64,000 nt of DNA from Onthophagus taurus (GCF_036711975.1 NW_027248941.1:3038001-3102000); one strand, 5' to 3'; counted from the first letter of the stretch, positions 1 to 13,290 are shown. Notes: generated by a model from the letters alone, not told the origin. Numbers and translations: made by a program.

Positions 1-1029
1 TCTTATAAAAAACCAGTTTTTCGATAATAATCCGTGCATGATTAATTTTATCTAAAAATGCTTCAAATAATAGTTGATTAGAATCAAAAAAGGAACAATT
101 TTTCTTAATAAAATTTCTCTATATCTCCGCTAGGTGGTGCTGTGTACTCTTATAAAAAACCAGTTTTTCGGTAATAATCCGTGCATGATTAATTTTATCT
201 AAAAATGCTTCAAATAATAGTTGATTAGAATCAAAAAAGGAACAATTTTTCTTAATAACATTTCTCTATATCTCCGCTAGGTGGTGCTGTGTACTCTTAT
301 AAAAAACCAGTTTTTCGGTAATAATCCGTGCATGATTAATTTTATCTAAAAATGCTTCAAATAATAGTTGATTAGAATCAAAAAAGGAACAATTTTTCTT
401 AATAACATTTCTCTATATCTCCGCTAGGTGGTGCTGTGTACTCTTATAAAAAACCAGTTTTTCGGTAATAATCCGTGCATGATTAATTTTATCTAAAAAT
501 GCTTCAAATAATAGTTGATTAGAATCAAAAAAGGAACAATTTTTCTTAATAACATTTCTCTATATCTCCGCTAGGTGGTGCTGTGTACTCTTATAAAAAA
601 CCAGTTTTTCGGTAATAATCCGTGCATGATTAATTTTATCTAAAAATGCTTCAAATAATAGTTGATTAGAATCAAAAAAGGAACAATTTTTCTTAATAAC
701 ATTTCTCTATATCTCCGCTAGGTGGTGCTGTGTACTCTTATAAAAAACCAGTTTTTCGGTAATAATCCGTGCATGATTAATTTTATCTAAAAATGCTTCA
801 AATAATAGTTGCTTAGAATCAAAAAAGGAACAATTTTTCTTAATAAAATTTCTCTATATCTCCGCTAGGTGGTGCTGTGTACTCTTATAAAAAACCAGTT
901 TTTCGGTAATAATCCGTGCATGATTAATTTTATCTAAAAATGCTTCAAATAATAGTTGATTAGAATCAAAAAAGGAACAATTTTTCTTAATAAAATTTTT
1001 CTATATCTCCGCTAGGTGGTGCTGTGTAC
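1..1029. repeat. 147-bp tandem satellite, seven near-identical copies
   Basis: Seven head-to-tail monomers begin at 1, 148, 295, 442, 589, 736 and 883, an exact 147-bp period. Copies differ by only a few bases. Each contains the block CTCCGCTAGGTGGTGCTGTG followed by TCTTATAAAAAACCAG. The array runs off the left edge, so its full size is unknown. The period equals the length of DNA wrapped on one nucleosome, a common size for insect satellites. Confidence 0.97.
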
Positions 1030-1320
1030 TCTTATAAAAAACCAGTTTTTCGTTTATAATTAAATCGCGCATGATTAATCATTAATTTTAGCGAAAAATG
1101 TTTCAAATAATAGTTGATTAGAATCGAAAAAGAAACAATTTTTGTTAATAAATTTTTTTGATATTTCCGATAGGTGTCGCTCTGTACTATTATAAAAAAT
1201 TTCTTTTACACTTTAGCGAGAAATGTTTCAAATAATATTTGTTTATAATTGAAAGAGGAACAACTTTGCTTGATATTTTTTAGTATCTCCGCTAGGTGTC
1301 GCTCTGCACTATTATAAAAA
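1030..1320. repeat. Degenerate satellite monomers at array edge
   Basis: Two diverged copies follow the homogeneous array, recognisable by the CTCCGCTAGGTG-like core near 1165 and 1285 and by the TTTCAAATAAT segment. Divergence at the edge of an array is expected, since unequal exchange homogenises the interior. Confidence 0.85.
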
Positions 1321-4300
1321 TGTTCAAAGTGAAATCATAATTACATTAGAGTACATCTTGTTTAAGGCTGATTAAAATACTAATAATTCCATAATCAAGA
1401 ATAATGCCGAATACCACTTTATCCTCTTTAGAGGTTAATAACGAAGTGAGAAAGGGGTATTCCTGATGACAATATGACGGAGATGATTATAATTTCCGGT
1501 CGCAATTCAATTTGCGCGCGCCCTTCTCCTTCTCTTCACCTCGCCCCCAGCGCTAATTCGAATAATGGATGTAAACCGTTACGAGAAGTGCTTAGTTAAC
1601 ATTAAAAGTAGCTTTAAAAGAGGGTTTTGATAAAACGTTGAACCTTTTTAAACTTTTAAATTTGTTTAATTAAACTTTTATAATTTAAAAGAGACGTTAT
1701 TTGAAGTTTTAAAATATTTTTCAAGTCTGGAAACTTTTAGCAAATAACCTGTTTACATTCTAATCTCAGTCCGTTGACATCTCTATTGAACCTCTTTCGT
1801 AAAGTGAGGATGGGATGGGGAAATATGCGAGAAAATGCGAGTTGGAATGTAAAATGCCGGTTTAACACGACGATTTTGTTGGAATTGTCACGTCCTGTAC
1901 TCTGGCACCGTCGACGAACAATCTCGACGCTTTAAACTTTACAGTTTACACACTCAGTTTATATACAGTTTACGCCGAGTTTTTAAAGTGTAAAATGAGA
2001 GTCATCGAAGCGGAAAACGAAAAATCGATGATAGTGTGAATGAAAGTTTTTGAATAATTGAGTTAAAATTTATTTATAATCAGTCTTTGTTGATTAAAAT
2101 AGTTCCTTTTTATGAACCATTCCGAAATGTGGCCGACATCAATTATTGATAGATTAAAAAAAATTTTTTTTGGGGAAATTTGTTTTTACTTTCGTAATGA
2201 AAATGGACAGTCTCATTTTTACAACGTGTTTTAACAAATTTCGATTTAAAATTTATTAAAGAAATCGGTTTGAAATTATAAAATTGAAAACATAACCTAA
2301 AAAAGAAATGTCAAAAATTTTAATTAATTAGGAACATTTTTTCTGAATAGTAATTTTTGATATCTCCGCTAGGTGCTGTTGTGTATTACTATAAAAAATT
2401 AGTTTTTTTAGTAAAGTTATTTAGTATTAGTTTTATAATCGATTTAAATTAATTTTTTCCCCATTATAAAGTTATCAACGTCCCCGATTTGATTCAATCT
2501 TATCACGTCGGTTAAAATTTCGGCTGGGAAACTCGATTTGGTGAATGCACCGGTTAGAAATGAGATGCATCCTCGTAGGATTGCGTTTTACTCGGAAATA
2601 TCGAAACTCTCCGTCTCTCTTCCGCTTTATATCGCTTAATTTTCTCGGTCTCGCCTTCGGGGAGTAGTTAGGGGGTGTGTAGTTAGTTTAGCGGGTGTTG
2701 GCGTTACACCAAGAGCGAATATTTCAAATTTCTCGCCCCACATTTGAGGGGTCAGTTTGATTGACGGATTTCGTATTTCTCCCTCCACTAAACACCGGAC
2801 AATATGCGCCTGACACGAAACCACGATATAAATAGGGATGGTAAATGGTTTTCAAACCATCGCAAAGTAGAGAATGATAGGGAAAAGGTGATTTTTTTGT
2901 TGAAAGGAATAAAATTTGAAATTATGGTTACAAATATGTTTGGGTTTCGTTTAAAGGTAAGAAATATCGATTCGACCTTTTTTATTATTCCGAGAAATAT
3001 CGACTATTTCTAGGTAGCGCTTTTTTTTTTAATTAAAAAATTGTTTCTACTTACTTAATTTGCATGGAGATTGATTCAGGGTTAGCATTCGGTTCTAATC
3101 AACGGGGTTGATTGGTGATGGGGTCAGGAATACGTTCCCCCAATTTTCCCGGCGAAATCGCCCCTCTTTATTTACTAATTTAGATTGGGTCATCTTTGAA
3201 AGTAGCACTATCAAAATCATTCATTCATGTTTTGATTGATGAGATTAAATCATTTGATAATTTCAATGACTCCGCGTTATCACCGCTTTCCGTTCCGGTT
3301 ATCGATCCGTTAAATTTATGGTTTGTTGGATCAATTTAGCGGGGAATTTACCCGCAAATTAACTGTGTTTGTTGATGATAATTAACCAAAACAAAAATGT
3401 TTTAAACAAATTTTGAACAAAAAGTTTGTATCAGAAAATTTTTCGAGTAATATCTACTCTAAATTGAGTTTGAGACGTTTTATTTTAATAAAAAAATTTG
3501 ATATCTCCGCTAGATGTCGTTGTGGGTTATTTTATAGAAAACCAGCTTTTGCTATGTATTAAGCGACAACTCAAAAATTATTGTTGATAAGTAAAAATGT
3601 TTCAAATAACATTTGTTTATAATTAAAAGACGAACATCTTATTTAGTAAAATTTTTGGTTATCTCCTCTAGGTGGCGCTGTGCACTCTTATAAAAAAACA
3701 GTTTTGCTAGATATTAAGCGATATCTCAATAATTATTGTTGATACGAAAAAATATTTTAAACAATATTTATTTAGGATTAAATAAGGAACATTTTTTTTA
3801 AATAAATTTTCTTAATAATACTGTGATAATTTTAACATTCTCTTAGTTCACCGAGAGAACATAACCTAGAAATTGTGACAGAGAGATTTTGTGTTGGTGA
3901 AAATCTTATCTTAAACCGTTTTGTTTGCTTCCAAAAGTATCAATTATTATAGTTCAGCTCCTAAAGCACATTTTTCATTCATCTTTTGAGGTTTTAACGT
4001 TATTTTGAGGAAGAAATCTTTGATTTAAATTTGAATTTTTCTAACTTTACTCATTGTTGAAATTTGGCGTGTACTCCAATGTATGTCTGAAAACAAGAAA
4101 AGACAACGTTGAATACGAAGTTTTATTACGTTTCATAAAGGAATAAGGGAGAAATCAACGAAAAAAGAATTTAATTTTGAAGGTTAATTCCGAGAAAAAT
4201 CAAGAGATGACGCTAGTTTCGAAGCAAGAATTTTGAATTTTGAAAAGGGCGCGAAGCTAAGAGCCAATCAGTCGTCGTCTGACCAGCGTCGAATCCACGT

Positions 4301-5101
4301 CGTCAGATAGAAGAAATTTTGAATCTCAAGAGATAACCTCAAAAATTTAAGATAATTTTTTAAAGTCAAATCAACTTACGATATTAAAATAAAAAGAGAA
4401 TCATCCTACAACCTATTCCGAGAACTACTGATACTTCTTCGAGGTCATCCAAGACCCTATTTCCGAAGAACAAGCAGTTCAATTTCCCGTAAGAAGAATC
4501 CTGTAGACAATCCAGAAAATTAGTTAGTGCCCCGAACACAAGAGACAATCCATAATCCAGATACCACATTGAACTCCAATCCTTTCTTTTTCGCAGTGAG
4601 TCGGATGATAATTTTATTTTCTTATTTAACATAACCTACAAAAAGAAAAATCAAAGAACAACTCACAAGAGTTTCCTATAATTTTGATCAATACTTACTA
4701 GTTAATTTGATTTTGTGTTTAATTAAATGAATTTTTGTCGAACCTGATTAATTTTCTTTTTGAACCTGAATTTGCCCTGAATTTTTAATAAGAGTCTCTT
4801 AAAATTAAAGAAACCCAAATTTATAGTTTAATAACTTGTGTAAAAACACACAAGTAAAACATCACAATACTAAAAAAAATCTAAGTTAAAAAGATTTCTT
4901 ATTCTTGAATTGTTTCATTTTCCGTTTAAATTACAAGCAATTCGTCAACGTCCCGGTCTGCTTCAAACTGCTTCCGGTGGATGTTGATGAATCGAAGGGT
5001 ATTTCATGAAACAGACTCGAACATAAATCAAAGTGCAATCGTGTCGGTAAATCGATAGTTGTGGGTTTATAAAGGTTGTAAATAAATTTGTTTAATTGCA
5101 G
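1321..5101. other. Non-coding DNA upstream of the visible CngL exons
   Basis: No convincing exon was found. GC-richer patches (about 1490-1560, 1860-1960, 2560-2830, 3060-3170 and 4240-4310) could be regulatory or untranslated exons of the gene that starts left of 5102. Single diverged copies of the 147-bp satellite core occur near 2361, 3501 and 3658, in the same orientation as the array. The short ORFs here show no family motif. Confidence 0.5.
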
Positions 5102-8100
5102 ATTGATCCTCCTTCAAACTTTGGGGCTCCAAATACTAATAGAGAGGGGTTGTTAGGAAAAAATCTCGCGGATGATGGTGGGGCGAGTTCGGACGACGCT
5201 AGGACACCGTTACAATCGCCGAGATCGCAAAATACGAGTAGGGAGGAAGAGGATGAATCTTCGAATGCTAACGAATCGGATACGAAAAGTCCCAGTCAAA
5301 GGTAAACGATTAAAAATGAATGATTGATATTAATCAAAAAGTGTTTTGAATAATACTTGTTCAGAATTAAATTTCAAACGATTTTTGTTAATAAAATATT
5401 TTAAAATTCCCGGCAGGTGGCGCTGTGTACTGATGTACCATGTCAATATAATTTAAAAAAAAACGAAAAAAATATAAAATGCATTTCAGATTCGACGAGG
5501 AGGAAACGTCCTCGGTGGAAAGGGAGTACAACCGGAAGTCGAGCGAGTCGGCCAAAGTGGCCACGCAGAGCTGGAAAAATCTTCGGGCTGTGATGGCGTA
5601 TTATAATTCGCTGCGCAAGATTAAGAGGTTCAATTAAATCAAAAATTTATCAAAAAAAATCTAAAAAAAAGTTCTTGTGGTGCATCTTTCTTATTATTAT
5701 TATTAATCGATGTGTATTTGGTGATTCGCGCAGACTTCTTCTTCATTTTTATTGCAAATTTTCTTTTGCAAAATCGTAGGCGATAAAGCTTTTGGTCAAC
5801 GCTTGCCAACTCAAAAAAAATTTTTTTGTTAAACCCACGACGTTTTTTGTTCTGTGACATTTTTGTATAGATTTCTTCTTCTTTTTTAACCTTTTAACGT
5901 AATTACAACGAAAATTATTAACTTAAAAATTAATAAATTCGTTAAAGGGTTAAAATAATTTGATTGCATGAAATGATGTAATTTTAGATGATAGATTAGA
6001 TTATTTAGCATTTTTTCTTAACGAAAAAAATTCTTGAAAAATTAGAAGAAAATCGTTGTGGGTGGGTGATGACGAATTAAAAGCAGTTTTTTATTAATTT
6101 TGTTTTGTAAATCATCTTATTTTTGAAATGGTCCACAAGTAAAGTACAGAAAATTTAAAATAATTGTATAGATAAAGCGTTGACTTGGTTTATCGCCACG
6201 GTTTTCTTTTAAAACCATATTAATTTTATCAAAAGAATTGAATCGTCGAAAAAACTTTTTTAATTTCCTTTTCAATAAAACAATAACTGTACTTTCGTTG
6301 TGCGACGCCTCTCCATCGTTGTTACTTTTTTAGCTAACGTTCTACCTGGATCTGTTAGTTTTTGTGTGGACTTTAGATCGTGTTACTTCTTCTTCAAACG
6401 AACGATTTTCAATTCGTCAATTTTGATGATTTCGATTTCTTTTTCAGAACGAAATCGAATCAAAGATGGATGAAACTCAGGACGACCGTACAGATTTCTT
6501 CTGCTATGCAAAAGGTGAGCAAATTGTTGAATCAAAAAGTTTTTCTAGTAATAGTTGTTCCAAATTTGATTAGAAATGAATTATTTAAATAAAAAAAATT
6601 TATAACTCCGCTAGATGGGGCTGTGTATATGTACAAAAAACAAGTTTTTTGTAAATAATTACCCGCGCATAAATAATAATTGATTAGAATCAATAAAGGA
6701 GCCCGTTAGATGTCGCCCTATGCTTTATATTGAAATTAATTTTGTTTTAGAAACCTCCCTTAAAACGAGAAGACTCGTTTCTTCAGCGATTTTCAACGAG
6801 ACAAATTCCGGAAGCTCAAGAAACCGTCGAAGATACCGGAAGCGAAGGTAACGCGGGTGACGCACCCTCTAGCGGTGCTCGTAGGAGACGAAGGCCGCGA
6901 AAACAGCCGCGCACCGTCGTCAATCCGGACGAAAATTTCTATTTTTACTGGTTGCTCATACTCACCGTGTGCATTTTGTACAATTTATGGACGTTGATTG
7001 TGCGTCAAAGTTTTCCAGAACTTCAGGTATCAATGATAATGAATGAATGAATGAATTAAAACTAAACGATTTTAATTCGAAGCAATTGATTGGTAATTTT
7101 TGGATCGCTTGCGATTCGTTGAGCGACGTCTTTTTCGTTTTGGACGTTTGCGTTCAACTTCGCACTGGTTACCTGGAACAAGGACTGATGGTCTACGACT
7201 CTAGGAAGCTGGCGAAACACTACCTAACTTCACGTGCCTTCCTGTTGGATCTTGCGGCCCTATGCCCGTTGGATTTGATTCAATTGAGATTAGGGTCACA
7301 GCCTTTACTAAGATGTCCCAGATTTTTCAAGGTTACTACTTCAATTTCTTTTTTCATTATTTTAACATTTCTTTTTTTTTAGGTTTATAGAGCTGTGAAT
7401 TATTATTATATGGTCGAGTCGAGGACGGTTTATCCAAATTTATGGAGAGTAATCAATTTGATTCACATCCTGCTCATTTTGGCGCATTGGTTTGGGTGTT
7501 TTTATTTCCTTTTATCGCAAGCTGAGGGATTTCAGGTAATCAAAAAGGTGGATTAATCGAGAAAAGTTTCGAACAATTTTTGTTTGGAATTAAGTTATGA
7601 ATGGTTTATCTTAATAATGTTTATAAACATTTTTGTTAGTTGACTCTGTACACTATTATTAATTTTGATCGATATTTTAGTAATTGTTGGTTGAACCTAA
7701 AAGTTTTTTAACGATTTTTGCTTAAAATTAGATACCTTCAACTTTTTGTTAAAAATAATTTAATATGTCCGCTAGGTGTCGCCCTACGCTCTTATAGAGA
7801 CCGCGTTTTTCATAATTTGATCGATATCTTAGTTATTATTGGTTGTAACTAAAAGCTTTTTTAATGATTTTTGCTTAAAATTAGATCACTACAACTTATT
7901 ATTAAAAAAAAATTTGATATCTCCGCTAGGTGACGCTCTACACTCTTACGCAAAACGAGTTTTTTAAAAAAAAATTTTTTTAGGGTGATTGGGTTTATCC
8001 GTATCGTCCAGGAGATTACGCGACGTTAACAAGGAAGTATTTGGGTTCTCTATATTGGTCAACGTTGACTTTAACAACAATAGGTGATTTGCCAACTCCG

Positions 8101-11100
8101 GAAACGAACGCGGAGTGAGTATGATTTTAAGAAAATCGAGTTTTTAGAGGCGATAATTTAGATTTGGGGAATAATTTCAATTGCGATTAATTTTTTTGAT
8201 ACAAAAAATATCTTGGATTTTTTCTTGGATTAGACAGACGAATTCTGTGGACGGTCCAAGGTCACTGCCGCGTAGAGGCGTCAAATCACGCCTTTTGCAG
8301 TTCAACAACAATGGAGGGTACGTCAAAAATCAAAAAAATAATTTATAAGTTGCGGGAAATTTAAAATGTTAAAGAAAAGCCGCGGCAGGATTGATGGGCT
8401 GTTCACGAGACGTCTGCATTTAGCGTTTTTTTTTGGGGGAATTTTCGCTTAAAAAATGTAGCAACGGAGATCCTAAGGGTATTTCCGGTTACGAAGAAAA
8501 CGTAGCAGGCTCAAAGTTTCGACAGCACAGCCTATTCTCAGTCCTGTTCCGGCGGTTAAACATTTTTTTATTCTTTAACATTTTTCTATTCCCTTTTTTC
8601 AATCAATTCAACAATCGTCTTCGAAACTTTGAGTCTTATTCAAATCCAAATATTAATCAACTCCTTTTTAGGTACATTTTTACAATTGTTTCCTATTTAA
8701 TCGGGGTATTTATATTCGCGACGATCGTGGGTAAGAAAAAAATTGAATTCGCCTTTTTAATTAATCAATTATTATTGGAAAACGTTTAGGTCAAGTCGGA
8801 AATGTGATAACAAATCGAAACGCGAATCGCTTAGAATTCGAAAGACTCCTAGATGGCGCCAAGACCTACATGAGGCATCACAAGGTGATTTTTTTCGCGT
8901 AGTGAACGAAAAATTCTTTCAGTTGAACCCAAACTCGATCGGGTTATCTTTAAAAACAACCGAGATATAACCGGAAATGTAACTAAAAACAATTGACGAA
9001 TTAGTTTTTAAATTAACCATAACTTCGGTATTTTTAAAGATAATCGCATGGTGTTTGGGGTCAAATTAAAGGATTTTTAGTGTAGATTATGATTTTAAAA
9101 AGAAATTTATTAATTTTATTTTTTTAAAGGTACCTGGTGGGATGAAACGTCGTGTACTACGATGGTACGATTACTCATGGTCGCGGGGTCGTATTCAAGG
9201 AGGTGGTGATATCAACACGGCTTTAGGGCTACTTCCGGATAAGTTAAAAACCGAATTAGCACTTCACGTCAATCTAAGCGTATTAAAAAAGGTTGTTATT
9301 GCTATTATTAATCTTATTATGGCTTAATTAAATTTATTTTTAGGTAACAATTTTTCAAGAATGCCAACCGGAATTTTTGCGGGATCTCGTCTTAAAAATG
9401 AAAGCCTACATCTTCACCCCGGGCGATTCGATCTGTCGCAAAGGCGAAGTCGCTCGGGAAATGTTCATAATCGCCGATGGTATTCTCGAGGTGCTCAGCG
9501 AAACGGGGAAGGTCCTAACCACCATGAAAGCGGGCGATTTTTTCGGCGAAATTGGAATTTTAAATTTAGACGGGCTCAATAAGTTAAAAACCGCGCCTTT
9601 TTTCTAACAAATTTTGAATTAATTTGTAATTTTTAGGAGAACGGCGGATGTTCGATCCGTTGGCTACTCGGAGTTATTCTCTTTGTCGCGGGAGGACGTT
9701 TTGGCCGCAATGAAAGATTATCCGGAAGCACAAGAGATTTTACAAGCTTTGGGGCGGAAGAGACTGATGGAAGTTAAAGCTTCCGCTCGACATCCACCCA
9801 AAGATACCAAAGGAGATCATCATCATGGCGGTCACGCCCCAGATCCGAGGAGTATTGTTGGAAAAATTAAAAATGAAGCGAAAGTAATTATTATTATTTA
9901 TTATTAAATTAAATTTTTGCACTGCCATCTAAGAGGTAATAGTTGAACTATGTTAATGTCATGGAGTTTGAGGTTAACTCAATAATTTATAAATTTTAAA
10001 TTTTAAAAATTTTTTAGGGTCTTCGAAATGCGTTAAGAAAAACGCGAACTCATCGGAGATCCCAAGAATCTCTCGAATTAGAACCCCTTCATTCATCGAA
10101 TAACGGAGGTGGAAAAGGAGTCTTAAAGCGAATGTCGCGGGTGAAATCGCACGATTTAAGCCAAGAGGATAATCAAACGAATAATTCGTGTGAAGAACGA
10201 AGTAATAACGACCAAGTTAGCTCTCCGTTAGGGGCGGGATTGCCACTGTTAGCCCGATTAAGGCTCTTAAAAGAGAAGCAAGAGCATGAAGAAAAACATT
10301 TATCATCTCAACTTCCAGTTGCATCACCGTCCATTTTATCGCCGTCTCCATCCAGTGTTAAAAGCCCTCCTCCAATTCCGGAAGAAGTGAATCAAGGTGG
10401 AGTTCAACAGGAAGTGATAGGAGCTGGACTTCCGCTTCTTCAACGACTTCTATTATTAAAAGCTAAAGATGAAAAGAATTTGGGTGAAAGCGAAAATGTA
10501 ACTCCGGATGTAGGGAAATTAGTGCCAACGCAAGGAAAATCTAGTCAAAAACCTAAAATTAGCTTTAAAGATCGTTTAAAAATTATGAATAAAGATAACG
10601 AACGAGAAAAGAATGATCCCCCGTGGAGTAAATTAAAACGAGCTGCAATCGTAAAAGAAAACGTCGATTTTCAAGCGAGTACCGAAAAACCAACTTTAAA
10701 ACTTAACGAGAAAGTTTTAACTTTATCGAGGAAAACGAAACAATACCGATCAATCGATGATTTATCCCCGGAATACGGCGGACTTCCTTTCGTAAAAAAA
10801 CTAAAAATATTAAACGAACGTCAAAAATTGGAAGAATTAGAGACCGTGATGAAAACGAGAAGCTTTAGTTTGGATATACCCGATAGTAATCAAGAAACGA
10901 ATGAGAGTTTGACTCGATCACAATCCGAAGGGTCAACAATGCACCATCAAACGGGGAATAAAAATCAATTAAGTGCCAATTTATTGTTAGTGCCAAGCTC
11001 GTTAAATTCCAGTTCCGAATCGAACGAAACGCCCGAAAGAAGAAATTTAAAATCGATTTTAAAAAAATTAACCGAAACGTCAAACGGGAAAAACGAAAAA

Positions 11101-12486
11101 AATTTTTTTCGCCGCCCCCAAGATGCCAAATCGACCTCGACGACGCACACGGATCAACAAAAAACGCCACCCAAACAAGAGATAACCTCGGATTCGGTTG
11201 AATTGAAGAAATTGATGCGGGCCCCAACGATCGAGGGATACATGGCAAGGCATAGTAAGCTCTCAAAGAGTGTCACTTTTAATAGGGACACTTTACAGAG
11301 TCCTCCGAACAGTGCCACAATTGTCGGAACTAATGGTGGCGGTGTAGGAAGCTTGTTTTCGTTTCAATCGGAAAGGGAGCCAATTGAGAAAGAAGGTATG
11401 GAAAAAAGTTTTAATAAAGATGTTGTTAAAGAAGATATCGAAGATGATAATAAAAATAAATTGGAAAAGTGCGGGATTCAATTGATTACAACGTCGAAAA
11501 CGAATCATCAAATGAAATTGATTAAAAGTAAGTTTTTTTAGGTTAGAATTTTTATTCAAACATAACACTTAAAAAATAAAATAAATAAACACTCAAATGA
11601 TGCTTAATTATCATGGTAAGTACACAATTAACACAATTTTCTTTTTTAAATTAATTAAAACATTTATTTAGGTTAATTTTTATTGATTTGATGTTAACTA
11701 ATACCAACTTAATTTTTTGATTTGCTTTTCCTTTGACAAGTTGGAATGTTTTGATTTTAAGGTTATTATTTTCATAAATTAATTTAATTTTAATTTTTAA
11801 GCTTCCCTAGAAGATGAGCAACACCAATATTTCGGGGACATCGTTTTAGCAATTAAACAAGTGATGACGAATCATTTGCAAGAACTTCAAGAGAAATTCC
11901 ACAACCGTTTTGAGAGGTTAGAAGATGAGATTCGGAGGAGAGATGAGATTATCAATCAATTAAGGAGTCATATTGTGGAGTTGGAACGGACGACGGAGGA
12001 GTCTTTAACGGTTAATTAAGCTTAATTAATACTTTAATTGTTTTTAAAAATGATACTTTTTAGGATTCAATAGAAACGGTGATCTCAACATCTCGAGAAC
12101 GATCGCATTCTTGGGATGATCGTAATAAACGCGAATCAGAGGAGCTTCGGGAATTACCCGCAGAAACTTTAAAACCCCATCCGGTTTGGTCATCAAGAAG
12201 AAAAGTTCTTCATCACCATAACAACAATAATAACAATAGAGGTGGTGGTGAAGTTGAAATTGAAATTGACTCAAACACGGATACGGAAGATGATACGGAT
12301 GGGAAAAATTCGTCTTCAGAACCTGAATACTATCAAAATTCAAGTTCAAATTGGGAAATTGAACTTTTGGCCGCGCAAATTCGCGAAGGGAGAGAGAGAC
12401 GATCGGCTAGTTTAGATCCGAACTCGAGTAGACCGATTCGGAAACGATTTGGGAGGGGGAATAGTGCTGAACATAAAAAGGACTGA
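5102..12486 (+). CDS. CngL: CngL-type cyclic-nucleotide-gated cation channel, 5' end missing
   Basis: A tetrameric plasma-membrane cation channel gated by cAMP or cGMP. Exons by GT/AG and phase: 5102-5301, 5490-5627, 6448-6514, 6751-7026, 7083-7331, 7383-7535, 7984-8114, 8672-8730, 8790-8884, 9130-9291, 9344-9582, 9637-9883, 10018-11527, 11802-12010, 12064-12486. The lengths sum to 4158 nt (1385 codons plus stop). The first membrane helix is near residues 199-220 of this partial protein. The pore has filter TIGD followed by LPTPE (about 394-402), where CNGA subunits have GET. The C-linker ends in a cyclic-nucleotide-binding domain (about 511-630) with FFGEIG and RTADVR. A long charged tail follows, with a coiled coil at about 1176-1245 like the CLZ domain of A-type subunits. 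The N-terminus lies upstream. The donor at 5628 (GTTCAA) is weak, but the frame continues through it. Confidence 0.93.
5320..7960. repeat. Dispersed satellite monomers in CngL introns
   Basis: Diverged single monomers related to the 147-bp array lie in introns near 5405, 6601, 6700, 7768 and 7918. Each has a CCGCTAGGTG-like core followed by GCTCTTATA-like sequence. All visible copies share the orientation of the array at 1-1029. Confidence 0.75.
8908..9084. mobile_element. Hairpin MITE copy, 'CCAAACTCGATATAT' family
   Basis: An intronic inverted repeat. The left end carries ACCCAAACTCGATCGGGTTA and the right end carries GGTGTTTGGGGTCAAATTAA, which is its approximate reverse complement. It belongs to a family with at least six other members in this window (17195, 25573, 26383, 26640, 50284 and a compound copy at 16385). 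Confidence 0.7.
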
Positions 12487-13290
12487 TATCGAGTGAAGAA
12501 AATTATTTATTTTTCTTTTAATTTAAATATTTTTTTTTTAGATTAATCGATTAAAACAAAAAAATAATTTGTTTATAAATCTTGATAACACCAGAATTAA
12601 GAAAAAAAATGAATTAAAAATGTAAATATCGATAGGAAAGGTAAGTTTTCGTTTTTAAATATAACGAAAAATGAAGATTTAAGTAATTACTTTTTTAAAA
12701 AGACAATTTAGGGTACTATATAGTTTTAGGAGATGAAATAAAAGTATATTCATAGAAAGATATTCATTAAAGTGCCAAAAAAAATATATAAAATGTAACA
12801 AAAATGGCGATAAAAAAATTAATAACTATAAATTGGTACTTTGATTGCTCATTAATTAAATTAAAAGTATTTAAGATGCCAAAAAAAAAAGGAAACGAAA
12901 AAGATTTCTTTAAAAAAAAAATCTTTAGGTGTGAAATTATTGTTTAAAATTTTTTATTAGATTAAGAAGTAAGATGTAGAAAAAGAATTTAAATTATAAA
13001 ACAGATATTGTTCCTCAACTAACTTAAAACAAGTTCACAAAAAGGGTTCAAAAAAATATTAAAAAGACATTTGTAGATATTAACTTTTGACCACACCGGT
13101 ACTTTATTATAAAATAAAATGAAATCGAGTAGAAACATAAGATGACGACTAAAAGGAATATGTAATTATTATTAAAAAAGTATTATATAATAATATACAG
13201 GCTGTAGATAGAGGTTGTATAAAGATTAAACATTAAGAACGGAGTTGAATTGAGAAAGAAAATTTAAAAAATAAATAAACAAAATGAAAT
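12487..13290 (+). other. Probable CngL 3' untranslated region
   Basis: Very AT-rich sequence after the CngL stop, with no coding potential. AATAAA-type signals cluster at about 13268-13280 and make a plausible cleavage point. Earlier AT-rich signals may also be used. Confidence 0.5.

Noticed and set aside
5628-5637. Stop codon after 5490-5627 taken as the end of a separate upstream gene
   Set aside because: The phase-2 end at 5627 joins exactly to 6448, and all 15 exons then sum to a multiple of three ending at 12486. One gene is simpler.
6466-6514. ATG at 6466 as CngL start
   Set aside because: That frame does not match the phase of the next exon at 6751. The correct frame runs through from upstream.
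8433-8789. 118-codon plus-strand ORF
   Set aside because: Mostly intron; only its end overlaps the real 8672-8730 exon. The Phe-rich stretch is low-complexity intron.
10865-11266. Minus-strand ORF of 133 codons
   Set aside because: Shadow of the long CngL exon on the other strand, with no motif.
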